Made by a program: the position numbers and the translations under genes. The notes beneath the pieces are model-generated. The model was given only the letters and a program-made list of their open reading frames with translations, was not told the origin of the DNA and did not search any database. From assembly GCA_004346725.1 (NCBI GenBank), contig SMDE01000001.1, forward strand, positions 186,001-250,000: a stretch of DNA of 64,000 nucleotides, given 5' to 3'. Shown in pieces: positions 19,922-29,537 of this stretch (positions are counted from its first letter, which is position 1; every line of letters begins with the position of its first letter). Source of the stretch: Phytobacter diazotrophicus (lineage in GTDB: Bacteria > Pseudomonadota > Gammaproteobacteria > Enterobacterales > Enterobacteriaceae).

Positions 19922-20428
19922 ATGAACAGTATTTATTATTCTGTTGTCATTTTATTGCTGTTAACGGGCGGCGTACTTTTATTGATGCGCGAGAACAATA
20001 AAAAGCCGTCCATAGCTGAAACTGAAACGTTGGCGCCGCAAGCTAAGCCTCTGTCCAAAGAGGAGGGCGAAGACCATTTCGCAATGCTAATGAATGCCAT
20101 TACCCCGGTGTGGTACTGGCGTGTAAATCATGAATATATCGATTTTCTTCATGCGACGATTAAACGCATGAACATGGCGGAGATAAATAGCGTTCCCGGG
20201 TTATTTGAGGCGCAGCGCCGTTGCAGCGATCTCAATTCTGCCGTCTACAAGTATTATGACAATATTAAAAAGCGCTGTTTAAACGGCGAAAAAGTGATGC
20301 ACTCTGACCTTGATGTGTTGAACCTGCGCCAGTGTTTTCGCGAGTTCAGCATGGAGGCCTACCCGGAACTGGTCGTGCTGGTATGGCCGGAATATCAGCG
20401 CCCGGAGATAGACCCGGCACAGGTGTAA
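19922..20428 (+). CDS. Unrecognised membrane-anchored protein
   Basis: 168 residues: one N-terminal transmembrane segment (IYYSVVILLLLTGGVLLLM, residues 4-22), then a polar linker, then about 125 residues of soluble domain rich in aromatic residues (AITPVWYWRVNHEYIDFL; VVLVWPEYQRPE). The short N-terminus, with a basic stretch after the helix (RENNKK), suggests the soluble part may be cytoplasmic. No family is recognised. It is divergent from the two-gene operon and convergent with the SerC paralogue. Confidence 0.6.
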   Translation: MNSIYYSVVILLLLTGGVLLLMRENNKKPSIAETETLAPQAKPLSKEEGEDHFAMLMNAITPVWYWRVNHEYIDFLHATIKRMNMAEINSVPGLFEAQRRCSDLNSAVYKYYDNIKKRCLNGEKVMHSDLDVLNLRQCFREFSMEAYPELVVLVWPEYQRPEIDPAQV

Positions 20429-20476
20429 CCTGTCGTGACGTTCCACTGCTGCCGGTGCAGCAGTGGAACAGGCGAA

Positions 20477-21595
20477 TCAATATTTCGCGTGGTGTTTAAA
20501 GCGGAAATCTTCCATAAAACCGGTCAGTTTTTCTACCGCACCGAGCGTCAGCGCGTTATAGATTGAGGCACGTACGCCGCCAATCGCGCGGTGACCGCCA
20601 AGGCCGGAGAATCCAGCGGCTGTCGCTTCATTCAGGAACAACGCTTCCAGCTCTTTCGTCGGCAAATTGAACGCAACATTCATATCAGAACGGAAAGCCG
20701 CTTCACCCCATGGGCGGTAGAAATCATTGCTGCCGTCAATCAGGCCATACAGCAATTTCGCTTTTTGCTGGTTGATTTGAGCCATGTTTTCCAGCCCACC
20801 GACGTCATTGAGCAGCCAGCGTGTGACCAGCAGTACAACATAAATTGCGAAGACCGGCGGGGTGTTGAAGTTCGAGTGTGACTCAACCTGACGGCGATAG
20901 TCCAGGAATGACGGCAGGTTATCCGGGGCGTTTTGTACCACACTGTCACGAACCAGTACGATGGTAACGCCTGCCGGACCAATGTTTTTCTGCGCATGGG
21001 CATAAATCAGCGAGAATTTATCGGCCTCACACGGCTTAGACAAAAAGTCAGAAGACATGTCACAGACGCGCGGCACGTCGTCGCGGCCCAGAATACGATT
21101 GAACTGCAGACCTTCTACCGTCTCGTTGGAGACATAGTGAATGTACGGAGCGTCCGGCGAAAAATCTAACTCTTCATCGGTCGGCAAACGGCGATACCCA
21201 TGTTCCTCACCGCTCCAGATGACGCGAACCGGGCCTTCACGCATGGCCTCGGTCACCACTTTACGGCTCCAGTAGCCGGTATCAAAATATTCTGCCGGGT
21301 GTTTTTTCCCCCGCAGCATGGTCATTGGGACCATAGAGAACTGCTGTGTCGCACCACCCTGCAGGAACAGGATATGGTAGTTGGAAGGCAGGCCTAACAG
21401 CGTGCGGATATTGTTTTCGGTTTCACGCACCACATTTTCAAACCAGTCTGAACGGTGGCTGATACCAAGAATGGACAGCCCCGCCTCAGGGACATTAATG
21501 ATCGCCTGTTGGACCTGGTTTAATACCACCTCGGGCAGCGCGCCCGGGCCGCCGGAGAAGTTCAGTGCGTTATTCGGATTCAATGACATGTTCAT
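20477..21595 (-). CDS. SerC paralogue, phosphoserine aminotransferase-like
   Basis: 372 residues of the class-V PLP aminotransferase fold. It has the SerC hallmarks: NFSGGPGALPE at the N-terminus, FLQGGATQQF near residue 78, the PLP lysine in YAHAQKNIGPAG near residue 200, and GGHRAIGGVRASIYNA near the C-terminus. The housekeeping serC normally lies next to aroA, so this is very likely a second copy in an accessory cassette, but the rest of the genome is not visible. It follows the ATP-grasp gene by 20 bases on the same strand. It could make phosphoserine or transaminate a related substrate for the ligase. Confidence 0.85.
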   Translation of the reverse strand: MNMSLNPNNALNFSGGPGALPEVVLNQVQQAIINVPEAGLSILGISHRSDWFENVVRETENNIRTLLGLPSNYHILFLQGGATQQFSMVPMTMLRGKKHPAEYFDTGYWSRKVVTEAMREGPVRVIWSGEEHGYRRLPTDEELDFSPDAPYIHYVSNETVEGLQFNRILGRDDVPRVCDMSSDFLSKPCEADKFSLIYAHAQKNIGPAGVTIVLVRDSVVQNAPDNLPSFLDYRRQVESHSNFNTPPVFAIYVVLLVTRWLLNDVGGLENMAQINQQKAKLLYGLIDGSNDFYRPWGEAAFRSDMNVAFNLPTKELEALFLNEATAAGFSGLGGHRAIGGVRASIYNALTLGAVEKLTGFMEDFRFKHHAKY

Positions 21596-21615
21596 ACCTG
21601 TGTAGCATAAATGGG

Positions 21616-22842
21616 TTAGAGCGTTTTACCGGCCCGTTGTAACAACATTTCCCGCATCGCAGTTTTGACTTTATGCATATGAATCTGCTTGTTGGGAAAC
21701 ATCACTTCGTCGTCCATGGCGTGCACGACCATCGCCGGATCGATTTCAAAAATCAGCAGTTCGCCGTTCTGCGTCTCGGCACAATCGATACCGATGTACT
21801 CAAGGCCTGTGCGCTGGCTAATTGCGTCCAGCGCATCATGGTGGCGTGCGGCAAAATCAGCGAACTCGTTCAGGAAGCGGGCTTCCTGAGCGCGTTTGTT
21901 TTCGTCTTCGTACATCCCTGCGTTGACGTAATGGATCATCCAGTTGGACGACACGCCCATATGGCAGGCATACGCTTTGCCGTCGATTAGCACCAGGCGC
22001 ATTTTGCGAAACAGACCGTCGTCACCGCTGTAATCCACGAAACGGGACAAGAAAAACGTATCCTCGTCGTTCTGCTGCAGATAGGACGCGACGGCCTCAC
22101 GGTTTTCCACTTTTTGTAGACCGTGACCACCATGGCTGCCGACCGGGCGCAGAATAATCGGGAAGGCGTGATCGTCGGCGATATCGGAGACGGACTTCTC
22201 TCCCGCTGCCACAGACTGCAGAGACTGGCGGCTGATATGCAGCGCCGGACAGATCACCAGACCGGGCACATTTTGCAGCAGGATACTGGCGTTGTGGCGT
22301 TCAGAATTGGGGACGTTTTGAGGCGGATTCAGGACCGGCGTAGGCCAGTCGCGCAGAACATTCTCCAGGCGCTGCAAAACGGCACTTTGTTCGTCGCTGG
22401 CACCAATCGCCACCATCACCAGATCGTGTTCCGGCACGGGTGACGTCAACGGATGCGGCGCAGTGGGATCGACATAGTAATTGATGAGATCGATGTCGCT
22501 ATCTTCAAGCAGGCAGTCGAGCGGAATATTGGCCGAAAGATTACCCGGCACCATCAGCATCAGTACACGCAGTTTCGTTGGCTGACGCGCATGCCAGTGG
22601 TAAACGCGTTGCATCTGCAGCGCCTGGTTTTGAATTTGCAGACCTAACTCTTCATGTTTCAGGCTCATCATGGCCGTGGCAAGGTTCATCCACAGGGTCG
22701 CATCTTCCGGTGCTTTTTCCGCAAGGGCGATCATTTCTTGTGCCATAGAGGAGAAGTCAATACCTGCGATGCTCATACGTAAAAACGGCGCCATTCCCAG
22801 GAATGGCAACGATTGAGCTTCCGGCTCTGACGTTAACGACAT
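21616..22842 (-). CDS. ATP-grasp ligase with N-terminal TPR-like region
   Basis: 408 residues. Residues about 1-90 look TPR-like (APEDATLWMNLATAMMSLKHEELG). The C-terminal half is an ATP-grasp fold of the RimK/D-Ala-D-Ala ligase type: FPIILRPVGSHGGHGL (phosphate-binding lid), a central strand MRLVLIDGKAYACHMGVSSNW, and the metal-binding acidic strands EYIGIDCAE and LLIFEIDPAM. Such enzymes form an amide or ester by ATP-dependent carboxylate activation. It is the first gene of a two-gene operon with the SerC paralogue, so an amino acid or phospho-amino acid is a plausible substrate. The product is unknown. Confidence 0.78.
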   Translation of the reverse strand: MSLTSEPEAQSLPFLGMAPFLRMSIAGIDFSSMAQEMIALAEKAPEDATLWMNLATAMMSLKHEELGLQIQNQALQMQRVYHWHARQPTKLRVLMLMVPGNLSANIPLDCLLEDSDIDLINYYVDPTAPHPLTSPVPEHDLVMVAIGASDEQSAVLQRLENVLRDWPTPVLNPPQNVPNSERHNASILLQNVPGLVICPALHISRQSLQSVAAGEKSVSDIADDHAFPIILRPVGSHGGHGLQKVENREAVASYLQQNDEDTFFLSRFVDYSGDDGLFRKMRLVLIDGKAYACHMGVSSNWMIHYVNAGMYEDENKRAQEARFLNEFADFAARHHDALDAISQRTGLEYIGIDCAETQNGELLIFEIDPAMVVHAMDDEVMFPNKQIHMHKVKTAMREMLLQRAGKTL

Positions 22843-23056
22843 ACTGAGTGCCTCTGGTTATACAGTCGATATGACTTATGATGCTATAAATGACCAGATG
22901 GCAATGCGGTGATTAGCGGGGATAAAAAGCGGGATAACGGGAGTTACCCTCGGAAAGTGCGTCATTGCTGGGGTAAATAGTGCGAATTTTTCTATGAAAT
23001 GCCGATAAACCACCTGAATGGTAATAAAAGAAGGGGGAACTGCGCCCCCATCATTT

Positions 23057-24097
23057 TTACTTATCGGAGGAGGCGTGCCAGAGGTTGAGTTCACCGTCGG
23101 CAACATGCTTATCGATCTGCGCCAGTTCGTGTTCACTGAATGTCAGATTGTTTAGCGCCAGCACGTTTTCTTCCAGTTGCTCCGGACGGCTTGCGCCGAT
23201 CAACACGGAGGTGACACGGTCGTCTTTCAGCAGCCAGCTCAGCGCCATCTGCGCCATGGATTGCCCACGCGCGGTGGCCATCTCATTGAGCAGCCGCAGG
23301 CTGCTGAGGTTGGCTTCGGTCAGCATTTTTTCCGACAGTCCGCGAACCTTCTTCCCTTCTTTCTGCATCCGCGAACCTTCCGGGATCCCGTTAAGGTATT
23401 TTCCGGTCAGCAATCCCTGTGCCAGCGGGGTAAAGGCGATGCAGCCAACGCCGTTGGCGTCGAGCGTATCCAGTAAGCCGGTTTTATCGACCCAGCGGTT
23501 AAGCAAGTTGTAAGAAGGCTGATGGATCAACAGAGGAATCTTCCACTCGCGCAGCAGCGCTACCATTGTCTGGGTTCGCGGCGTTGAATAAGAGGAGATA
23601 CCGACATAGAGCGCTTTGCCGCTCTGTACGGCCTGGGCCAGCGCAGCGGCGGTCTCTTCCATTGGCGTATTCTCATCGACACGGTGCGAATAGAAGATAT
23701 CGACGTAGTCCAGCCCCATGCGTTTCAGGCTTTGATCGAGGCTGGCGAGTAAGTACTTACGGGAGCCGCCGGAACCGTAAGGGCCGGGCCACATGTCATA
23801 TCCTGCTTTGGTGGATATGATCAACTCATCGCGGTAAGCGGTGAAATCTTCACGCAGCAAACGCCCAAAGTTTTCTTCCGCGCTACCCGGAGGCGGACCG
23901 TAGTTATTGGCTAAATCAAAATGGGTGATGCCTAAATCGAAGGCTTTACGTAACAGCGCACGCTGGGAATCAAGGGCTTGAACATGGCCGAAGCTATGCC
24001 ACAAACCCAGCGACAGTGCGGGCAGGCGCAGGCCGCTTTTACCGCAGTAACGATACTGCATCTGCTCATAGCGAGCAGGGTTGGCAAACCAGGGCAT
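23057..24097 (-). CDS. gpr: L-glyceraldehyde 3-phosphate reductase
   Basis: 346 residues, aldo-keto reductase AKR14 family, matching E. coli YghZ/Gpr throughout. Motifs: GITHFDLANNYGPPPGSAEE (catalytic Asp/Tyr), VDIFYSHRVDENTPMEET, SVLIGASRPEQLEENV (NADPH). It reduces L-glyceraldehyde 3-phosphate and methylglyoxal in the cytosol. Length and position relative to hyb match E. coli. The neighbouring cassette on its left is not the E. coli one. Confidence 0.96.
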   Translation of the reverse strand: MPWFANPARYEQMQYRYCGKSGLRLPALSLGLWHSFGHVQALDSQRALLRKAFDLGITHFDLANNYGPPPGSAEENFGRLLREDFTAYRDELIISTKAGYDMWPGPYGSGGSRKYLLASLDQSLKRMGLDYVDIFYSHRVDENTPMEETAAALAQAVQSGKALYVGISSYSTPRTQTMVALLREWKIPLLIHQPSYNLLNRWVDKTGLLDTLDANGVGCIAFTPLAQGLLTGKYLNGIPEGSRMQKEGKKVRGLSEKMLTEANLSSLRLLNEMATARGQSMAQMALSWLLKDDRVTSVLIGASRPEQLEENVLALNNLTFSEHELAQIDKHVADGELNLWHASSDK

Positions 24098-25112
24098 GAT
24101 GTCTCCTTTCTTGTAGATGTAGGGTCGAAACAGTGTTTTTATTCTATAACGGTTCTGGTGGCGTGCTCTCGACGGGATAAAAAAATCTCTTCGCTAGCGT
24201 TCTTCTCTCTAATGATAACGTCGCGCGATTATTCGCTTTATGGGGTTATCAGGTGCTGAAATAGATTGTTGACACTGAACTCCGACGAAGGGGCTCTGGG
24301 CGTTGAGGTTATATTGTGTTTAAGACGTTACGGCAAGGTAAAATAGACTTGCGCAAATGCGTCATATCGACAGTGCTGTCGGCGATGCGGCATGCGAGCT
24401 TTTCCGGAAGATGCGCAAATTTTCTGAGAAAATTCTTAGGTTATGACGTTCGTGCACCGTTGTTGCTATGAGACGGAAAAACGATAAATTATATTTATTG
24501 AATATGATCGAAATAACAGTTGGCTTTCCACGCTTCCCGTCATCCTGCCTGCGCAGTGTCACTTTCAAAGCAATGCGCTGTTCCATTTATCGCATTTTAA
24601 TCAGAAGGTTACCATTCTCTCTGGACGTCACTGTGGAGACCGCCTTTTGTCACCATTACGGGTAACAAAAAACGCATTAACATTACAAATGGTATGGTTA
24701 TTGTTTCTTTGATTTTATTTATGGCAGCATGGTCAATATTTATTTTTTTATTTTATTATGATTCTTATATCTTTGTTTTAAATTTGAATGCGGTGTCGGT
24801 ATGTTGTTATTTCATTTATTGGGTGTCTTTTTTTGTTTATTTATAATGTTTTTCTCAGATCTTTTTTAATTTTTGTTTTATTTATAAAAAACGTTTTGTA
24901 TTTTTACTTTAATTACGGATGTAATAACTCATCAATAAATTTCTCTCATAATATAAAGCAGTTACATATAGTTTAGTTAGGTTGCTAACCTTAAAAATCG
25001 AATGATAAACCGCGCCTTGTTTTCAAAAAATAACATCCATAAGTGAAGGTAAACCACGATGGGATATGGACAAATATTGCCCATTTTGTGATCAATTTTT
25101 TACTTTGAACCA
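24098..25112. other. Long AT-rich non-coding stretch before the chemoreceptor gene
   Basis: No supported gene. The part at 24680-24990 is very T-rich; reading frames there encode only low-complexity Phe/Ile/Tyr-rich strings. The left part (24360-24660) has two short opposing frames without ribosome sites. It probably holds the gpr control region and foreign or decayed DNA. Confidence 0.6.
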
Positions 25113-25139
25113 TACAAATTCCCTAAATGTTGCCGATAA
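25113..25139 (+). promoter_or_regulatory. Candidate sigma-28 (flagellar class 3) promoter
   Basis: The -10 element GCCGATAA (25132-25139) is an exact match to the FliA consensus. Eleven bases upstream, TACAAATT (25113-25120) matches TAAAGTTT at 5 of 8 positions. The distance to the chemoreceptor start is 55 bases. Confidence 0.7.
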
Positions 25140-25194
25140 AGGAATTAACTCTCAATTCCGAGTAAGCATGTCCTTTCACTGCAAGGAAATAATT

Positions 25195-26844
25195 ATGCGT
25201 ATGCTTCAAAACTTTACTATCCGAATCGTCATGCTGGTGATCCTGGGCATTTTTGGCCTGTTGTGGTCCGGCGTCGGTTTGTATAGCGTTTTCTCTCTTT
25301 CAAAAGTGGCTGATGGCAATGAAGTTGATCGCCAGCTTGTGTCACAGATGACGTTGCTTAGCCAGGGCAATGACCAGTATTTCCGTTTTGTTACGCGCCT
25401 TAGTCGTGCGATGGAGGCAAAAAGCGCAGGCGGTGCAGTCGATTTTGGTCCTGCACAGCAGTCGCTTGAGAGCATGGCGAAAAAACTCACCGAGTTTAAA
25501 GCTATCTCTCCAGGACCTATGGATCCCAAGGTATCAGAGCAGGTAATCGCTGCCTGGCAGGCACTGCTTGATCAGGGCATTACACCGCAGATGCAGGCGG
25601 CCCAACAAGGGGCGGTTGAAGCCTATCGTCAGCAGGCAAACACCGTGACCCCTGCATTGAGTCGGGCATTCGGCGCAACCACTGACAGCTTTAATAAAGC
25701 GGCAGGTGTCAGTCTTGACGAAACCCGTGTGATGGTTGACAGCCAGACCCACATCATCCGTGCGATTATTATCGTGGCAATGGTGCTGGGGTTACTGATT
25801 CTGCTATTCACCGACCGCTACCTGGTGACGATGCTGGTGAGACCGTTGGATGCCATTCGTGATCACTTCACGAAAATGGCACAGGGTGACCTTAGCCAGC
25901 CAATCCCGGATTTTGGCCGCAATTGCGTAGGACGTGTCGTGCCCTTGCTGCGTGCGACTCAGGATAGCCTGCGAGATGCGGTCAGCTCTATCCGTAACGG
26001 TAGTGAGAATATCTGGCGCGGCGCGACCGAGATTTCCAGCGGCAACAATGATCTCTCTTCCCGTACCGAAGAGCAGGCGGCAGCGCTGGAACAGACGGCA
26101 GCCAGCATGGAACAACTGACGGCAACGGTGAAACTGAACGCCGATAACGCCAGCCAGGCAAGTGAATTGGCCGATGTCGCCTCCTCAACGGCGAGTAAGG
26201 GCGGCGCGCTGGTAGAGGAAGTCATCAGCACAATGGATGGCATCTCTCAAAGCTCGAAGAAAATTGCGGAAATCACTACGGTCATTAATAGCATCGCCTT
26301 CCAGACCAATATCCTGGCACTTAACGCCGCTGTTGAAGCTGCTCGTGCGGGTGAGCAGGGGCGTGGCTTTGCGGTTGTTGCAGGCGAAGTGCGTAACCTG
26401 GCCAGCCGAAGCGCAGGCGCGGCGAAAGAGATCGAATCGCTTATCGCGGACTCCGTTACCCGCGTGGAGAAAGGCGCCAAACTGGTCAATGACACCGGCA
26501 CTACAATGGAAGGCATTCTGCGTGCGGTTACCGAAGTGACCACCATCATGAAACAGATTGCTGCCGCATCGGCGGAGCAGAGCAAAGGCATTTCGCAGGT
26601 AGGCGTCGCGATTACTCAGATGGATAGCGTCACCCAGCAGAACGCCTCGCTGGTAGAAGAAATTTCTGCTGCAGCGGCGGCGCTTGAGGTACAAACAGAA
26701 GAGTTGCAGCGTTCTGTACAACAGTTCCGTTTGTCTGCTAATGAGCAGGTCAACGTCGCTGCGCCGACGGCAGTGAAAACACCTGCCTTGCGCGGTACGG
26801 CTAAGAAAGCCGCTTCTTCGTCAGATGAATGGGTCGCGTTTTAA
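25195..26844 (+). CDS. Methyl-accepting chemotaxis protein
   Basis: The start at 25195 ([10 protein letters not shown]) follows AAGGAAA with correct spacing; a frame 43 codons longer lies across the promoter and is rejected. The 549-residue product has a Tar/Tsr layout: TM1 (residues about 10-32), periplasmic helical ligand domain (about 33-188), TM2 (about 190-212), HAMP, and a signalling coiled coil with the conserved tip [20 protein letters not shown]. The C-terminal EWVAF fits the xWxxF tether for CheR/CheB. The ligand cannot be assigned. A sigma-28 promoter lies upstream, so it should be expressed with flagella. Confidence 0.9.
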   Translation: MRMLQNFTIRIVMLVILGIFGLLWSGVGLYSVFSLSKVADGNEVDRQLVSQMTLLSQGNDQYFRFVTRLSRAMEAKSAGGAVDFGPAQQSLESMAKKLTEFKAISPGPMDPKVSEQVIAAWQALLDQGITPQMQAAQQGAVEAYRQQANTVTPALSRAFGATTDSFNKAAGVSLDETRVMVDSQTHIIRAIIIVAMVLGLLILLFTDRYLVTMLVRPLDAIRDHFTKMAQGDLSQPIPDFGRNCVGRVVPLLRATQDSLRDAVSSIRNGSENIWRGATEISSGNNDLSSRTEEQAAALEQTAASMEQLTATVKLNADNASQASELADVASSTASKGGALVEEVISTMDGISQSSKKIAEITTVINSIAFQTNILALNAAVEAARAGEQGRGFAVVAGEVRNLASRSAGAAKEIESLIADSVTRVEKGAKLVNDTGTTMEGILRAVTEVTTIMKQIAAASAEQSKGISQVGVAITQMDSVTQQNASLVEEISAAAAALEVQTEELQRSVQQFRLSANEQVNVAAPTAVKTPALRGTAKKAASSSDEWVAF

Positions 26845-26909
26845 ATAACACTGTTACTGCTCAAAATATCGCTATATAGTTATGTATATATCGGTTGAGG
26901 GCAGTAAGA

Positions 26910-27197
26910 ATGGAAAACCATTTTGGCAAAGGGTTGATGGCAGGGCTTAAGGCAACACAGGCGGATGAAGCCAGTAGGGTCGCGCGTTTTTGTTCTGACT
27001 ATAAACGCGGTTTTGTGCTCGGTTTTTCGCATCGTATGTTCGAAAAAACCGGTGACAGGCAACTGAGTGCCTGGGAGGCTGGCGTGCTGACGCGCCGCTA
27101 TGGGCTGGATAAAGAGATGATCATGGATTTTTTCCGTGAGAGCCATTCCGGCACGGCGATGCGTTTTTTTATGGCAGGCTACCGGGCCGGGCGCTAA
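26910..27197 (+). CDS. yghW: DUF2623 protein YghW
   Basis: 95 residues from the ATG at 26910, the same length as E. coli YghW. It contains the near-identical core [12 protein letters not shown] and [11 protein letters not shown], then RRYGLDKE. Small, basic and soluble. Function unknown. It precedes the hyb operon in the same orientation, as in E. coli, but is separated from it by a terminator. Confidence 0.93.
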   Translation: MENHFGKGLMAGLKATQADEASRVARFCSDYKRGFVLGFSHRMFEKTGDRQLSAWEAGVLTRRYGLDKEMIMDFFRESHSGTAMRFFMAGYRAGR

Positions 27198-27224
27198 GCA
27201 TACCGGAACCGTTTTACCCTTTTA

Positions 27225-27257
27225 GAAAGCCACTCTTCTGCGTGGCTTTCTTCGTTT
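27225..27257 (+). terminator. Terminator between yghW and hybO
   Basis: Perfect 9-bp arms GAAAGCCAC (27225-27233) and GTGGCTTTC (27242-27250), then TTCGTTTTT. Confidence 0.92.
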
Positions 27258-27423
27258 TTATGCCCTGTGTAAACACCCTGTACTTTGTGACATACCACGC
27301 TGATATTGAATGTTTCATTCGTATAGACACACTTTTTGTATGATTACTTGATCGCACGCGCACACCCATTGCTTAAATCCAGTGTAAAAACAGGGCTAAT
27401 TTTTGGCAAAGGAATGACAATGC

Positions 27424-28551
27424 ATGGCCGACGAAATTCCTCAACTGACTTCTTTTACCTCCTGCGGCATTAATCGTCGCGATTTTATGAAGCTTTGTAC
27501 CGCACTGGCAGCCACGATGGGGCTTAGCAGCACTGCTGCTGCGAAGATGGCGCAAGCCGTCACCCAGAGCAAGCGCCCGCCCGTGGTCTGGATTGGCGCA
27601 CAGGAGTGTACTGGGTGTACTGAATCGCTGCTTCGCGCAACGCATCCCACCGTTGAAAACCTCGTGCTGGAAACCATCTCGCTGGAGTACCACGAAGTAC
27701 TGAGCGCCGCGTTTGGTCACCAGGTCGAAGAGAACAAACACCACGCTCTGGAAACCTATAAAGGGCAGTACGTTCTGGTGGTAGACGGTTCGATTCCGCT
27801 TAAAGATAACGGCATTTATTGCATGGTGGCGGGCGAACCGATTATCGACCATATCCGTAAAGCGGCAGAAAATGCCGCGGCGATTATCGCGATTGGTTCC
27901 TGTTCTGCATGGGGCGGTGTGGCCGCAGCCGGGGTTAACCCCACCGGGGCGGTGGGCCTGCAAGAGGTGCTCCCAGGCAAAACGGTGATTAACATTCCAG
28001 GCTGCCCGCCAAACCCACACAATTTCCTCGCCACGGTGGCGCACATTATTACCTTTGGCAAACCGCCGAAGCTTGATGCGAAAAACCGTCCGCTCTTTGC
28101 CTATGGCCGCCTGATTCACGAGCATTGCGAGCGGCGTCCCCATTTCGACGCCGGACGCTTCGCCAAAGAGTTTGGCGATGACGGGCATCGTGAAGGCTGG
28201 TGCCTCTACCATTTGGGATGTAAAGGTCCTGAAACCTGGGGTAACTGTTCAACGCTGCAGTTCTGCGATGTGGGCGGTGTCTGGCCGGTTTCCATTGGTC
28301 ACCCTTGCTATGGCTGTAACGAAGAGGGCGTTGGCTTCCACAAAGGCATCCACCAACTGGCGCATGTTGAAAACACCACGCCTCGCGTTGATAAGCCACA
28401 GGTGAACAGCAAAGAAGGCGGCGTGATGTCGGCTTCCGCTGTCGGTCTGCTGGGTGGTGTGGTGGGATTACTGGCAGGCGTAGGGGTAATGACGGTGCGC
28501 GAGCTGGGCCGCCAGCAAAAGAAAAACAACGCTGACTCACAGGGAGAGTGA
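27424..28551 (+). CDS. hybO: Hydrogenase-2 small subunit
   Basis: 375 residues. The N-terminal twin-arginine signal (NRRDFMKLC) directs Tat export of the assembled heterodimer. The mature part binds three Fe-S clusters: ECTGCTE (proximal cluster), further cysteines in IGSCSAWGG and [10 protein letters not shown], and the [13 protein letters not shown] and [11 protein letters not shown] medial/distal cluster segments. A C-terminal transmembrane anchor lies at about residues 336-358. It partners HybC in periplasm-facing H2 oxidation. The genes of the operon abut or overlap. The N-terminal ten residues differ from E. coli. Confidence 0.98.
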   Translation: MADEIPQLTSFTSCGINRRDFMKLCTALAATMGLSSTAAAKMAQAVTQSKRPPVVWIGAQECTGCTESLLRATHPTVENLVLETISLEYHEVLSAAFGHQVEENKHHALETYKGQYVLVVDGSIPLKDNGIYCMVAGEPIIDHIRKAAENAAAIIAIGSCSAWGGVAAAGVNPTGAVGLQEVLPGKTVINIPGCPPNPHNFLATVAHIITFGKPPKLDAKNRPLFAYGRLIHEHCERRPHFDAGRFAKEFGDDGHREGWCLYHLGCKGPETWGNCSTLQFCDVGGVWPVSIGHPCYGCNEEGVGFHKGIHQLAHVENTTPRVDKPQVNSKEGGVMSASAVGLLGGVVGLLAGVGVMTVRELGRQQKKNNADSQGE

Positions 28552-28553
28552 CC

Positions 28554-29537
28554 GTGAACAGACGTAACTTTCTGAAGGTGGCCTCCGGCGGAGCGCTACT
28601 GGCGGGGGGAGCACTACCCGTTTCCGCCGCTGTGCATAACCGCCCGGCGATACCGGGCGCGTGGGGAATGCTCTACGACTCCACCCTGTGTGTCGGTTGC
28701 CAGGCGTGCGTCACCCGCTGTCAGGATATCAACTTCCCGGCACGTAACCCACAGGGCGAACAGACCTGGTCGAATAATGCCAAACTCACCCCCTATACCA
28801 ACAATATTATCCAGGTGTGGCGTAGCGGTACGGCGCAGCATAAAGATCAGCCGACAGACGGTTATGCCTACATCAAAAAACAGTGCATGCACTGCGTTGA
28901 CCCGAACTGTGTTTCTGTCTGCCCGGTTTCGGCCCTGAAAAAAGATCCCAAAACCGGCATCGTCCATTACGACGCCAGCGTCTGTACCGGTTGCCGCTAT
29001 TGCATGGTTGCCTGTCCCTACAACGTGCCGAAGTACGATTACAACAACCCCTTCGGCGCGCTGCATAAATGTGAGCTCTGTAATCAGGCGGGCGTGGAGC
29101 GGCTCAACAAAGGGGGGCTGCCGGGCTGTGTCGAAGTCTGCCCAACCGGCGCGGTGATTTTCGGTACGCGCGAAGCGTTGCTGGCCGAGGCGCAGAAGCG
29201 CCTGAAACTGCAACCCGGCAGTGAATATCCTTACCCGCGCCAGACGCTGGATGCCAACGATCCTAACGTTCGCGAAGTCCCGAAATATCATCCGCACCTT
29301 TATGGCGAGCATGAAGGGGGAGGCACGCAGGTCATGGTACTGACGGGCGTGCCTTATACCTGTCTGGGCTTGCCGGAGCTGGATGATGTTTCGACCGGTG
29401 CGCGTTCAGAAAACATTCAGCATACGGTGTACAAGGGGATGATGTTGCCGCTGGCCGTTCTTGCGGGTTTGACCGCGCTGGTGTATCGCCATACCCGAAG
29501 CGATGACCATAAGGGAGGGGATGACGATGCATCATGA
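28554..29537 (+). CDS. hybA: Hydrogenase-2 ferredoxin-like electron-transfer subunit
   Basis: 327 residues from the GTG at 28554 ([13 protein letters not shown]), chosen by match to E. coli HybA; a GTG six bases earlier overlaps the hybO stop. Tat signal NRRNFLK. It carries four 4Fe-4S cysteine groups typical of the 16Fe ferredoxin family: [35 protein letters not shown] and CELCNQAG with CVEVC. A C-terminal hydrophobic segment (about residues 298-312) anchors it. It passes electrons between HybOC and HybB/quinone. Confidence 0.97.
   Translation: MNRRNFLKVASGGALLAGGALPVSAAVHNRPAIPGAWGMLYDSTLCVGCQACVTRCQDINFPARNPQGEQTWSNNAKLTPYTNNIIQVWRSGTAQHKDQPTDGYAYIKKQCMHCVDPNCVSVCPVSALKKDPKTGIVHYDASVCTGCRYCMVACPYNVPKYDYNNPFGALHKCELCNQAGVERLNKGGLPGCVEVCPTGAVIFGTREALLAEAQKRLKLQPGSEYPYPRQTLDANDPNVREVPKYHPHLYGEHEGGGTQVMVLTGVPYTCLGLPELDDVSTGARSENIQHTVYKGMMLPLAVLAGLTALVYRHTRSDDHKGGDDDAS

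Noticed and set aside
24362..24665. Two overlapping opposite-strand frames of 65-74 codons in the gpr-chemoreceptor gap
   Set aside because: No ribosome site, no recognised motif, in an AT-rich gap; probably chance frames.
24788..24976. Phe/Ile-rich 62-residue frame that looks like a membrane peptide
   Set aside because: Its composition simply reflects the T-rich DNA; no start signal. Not supported as a gene.
25066..25194. N-terminal extension of the chemoreceptor
   Set aside because: It runs through the sigma-28 promoter and the real ribosome site; extra residues do not resemble receptors.
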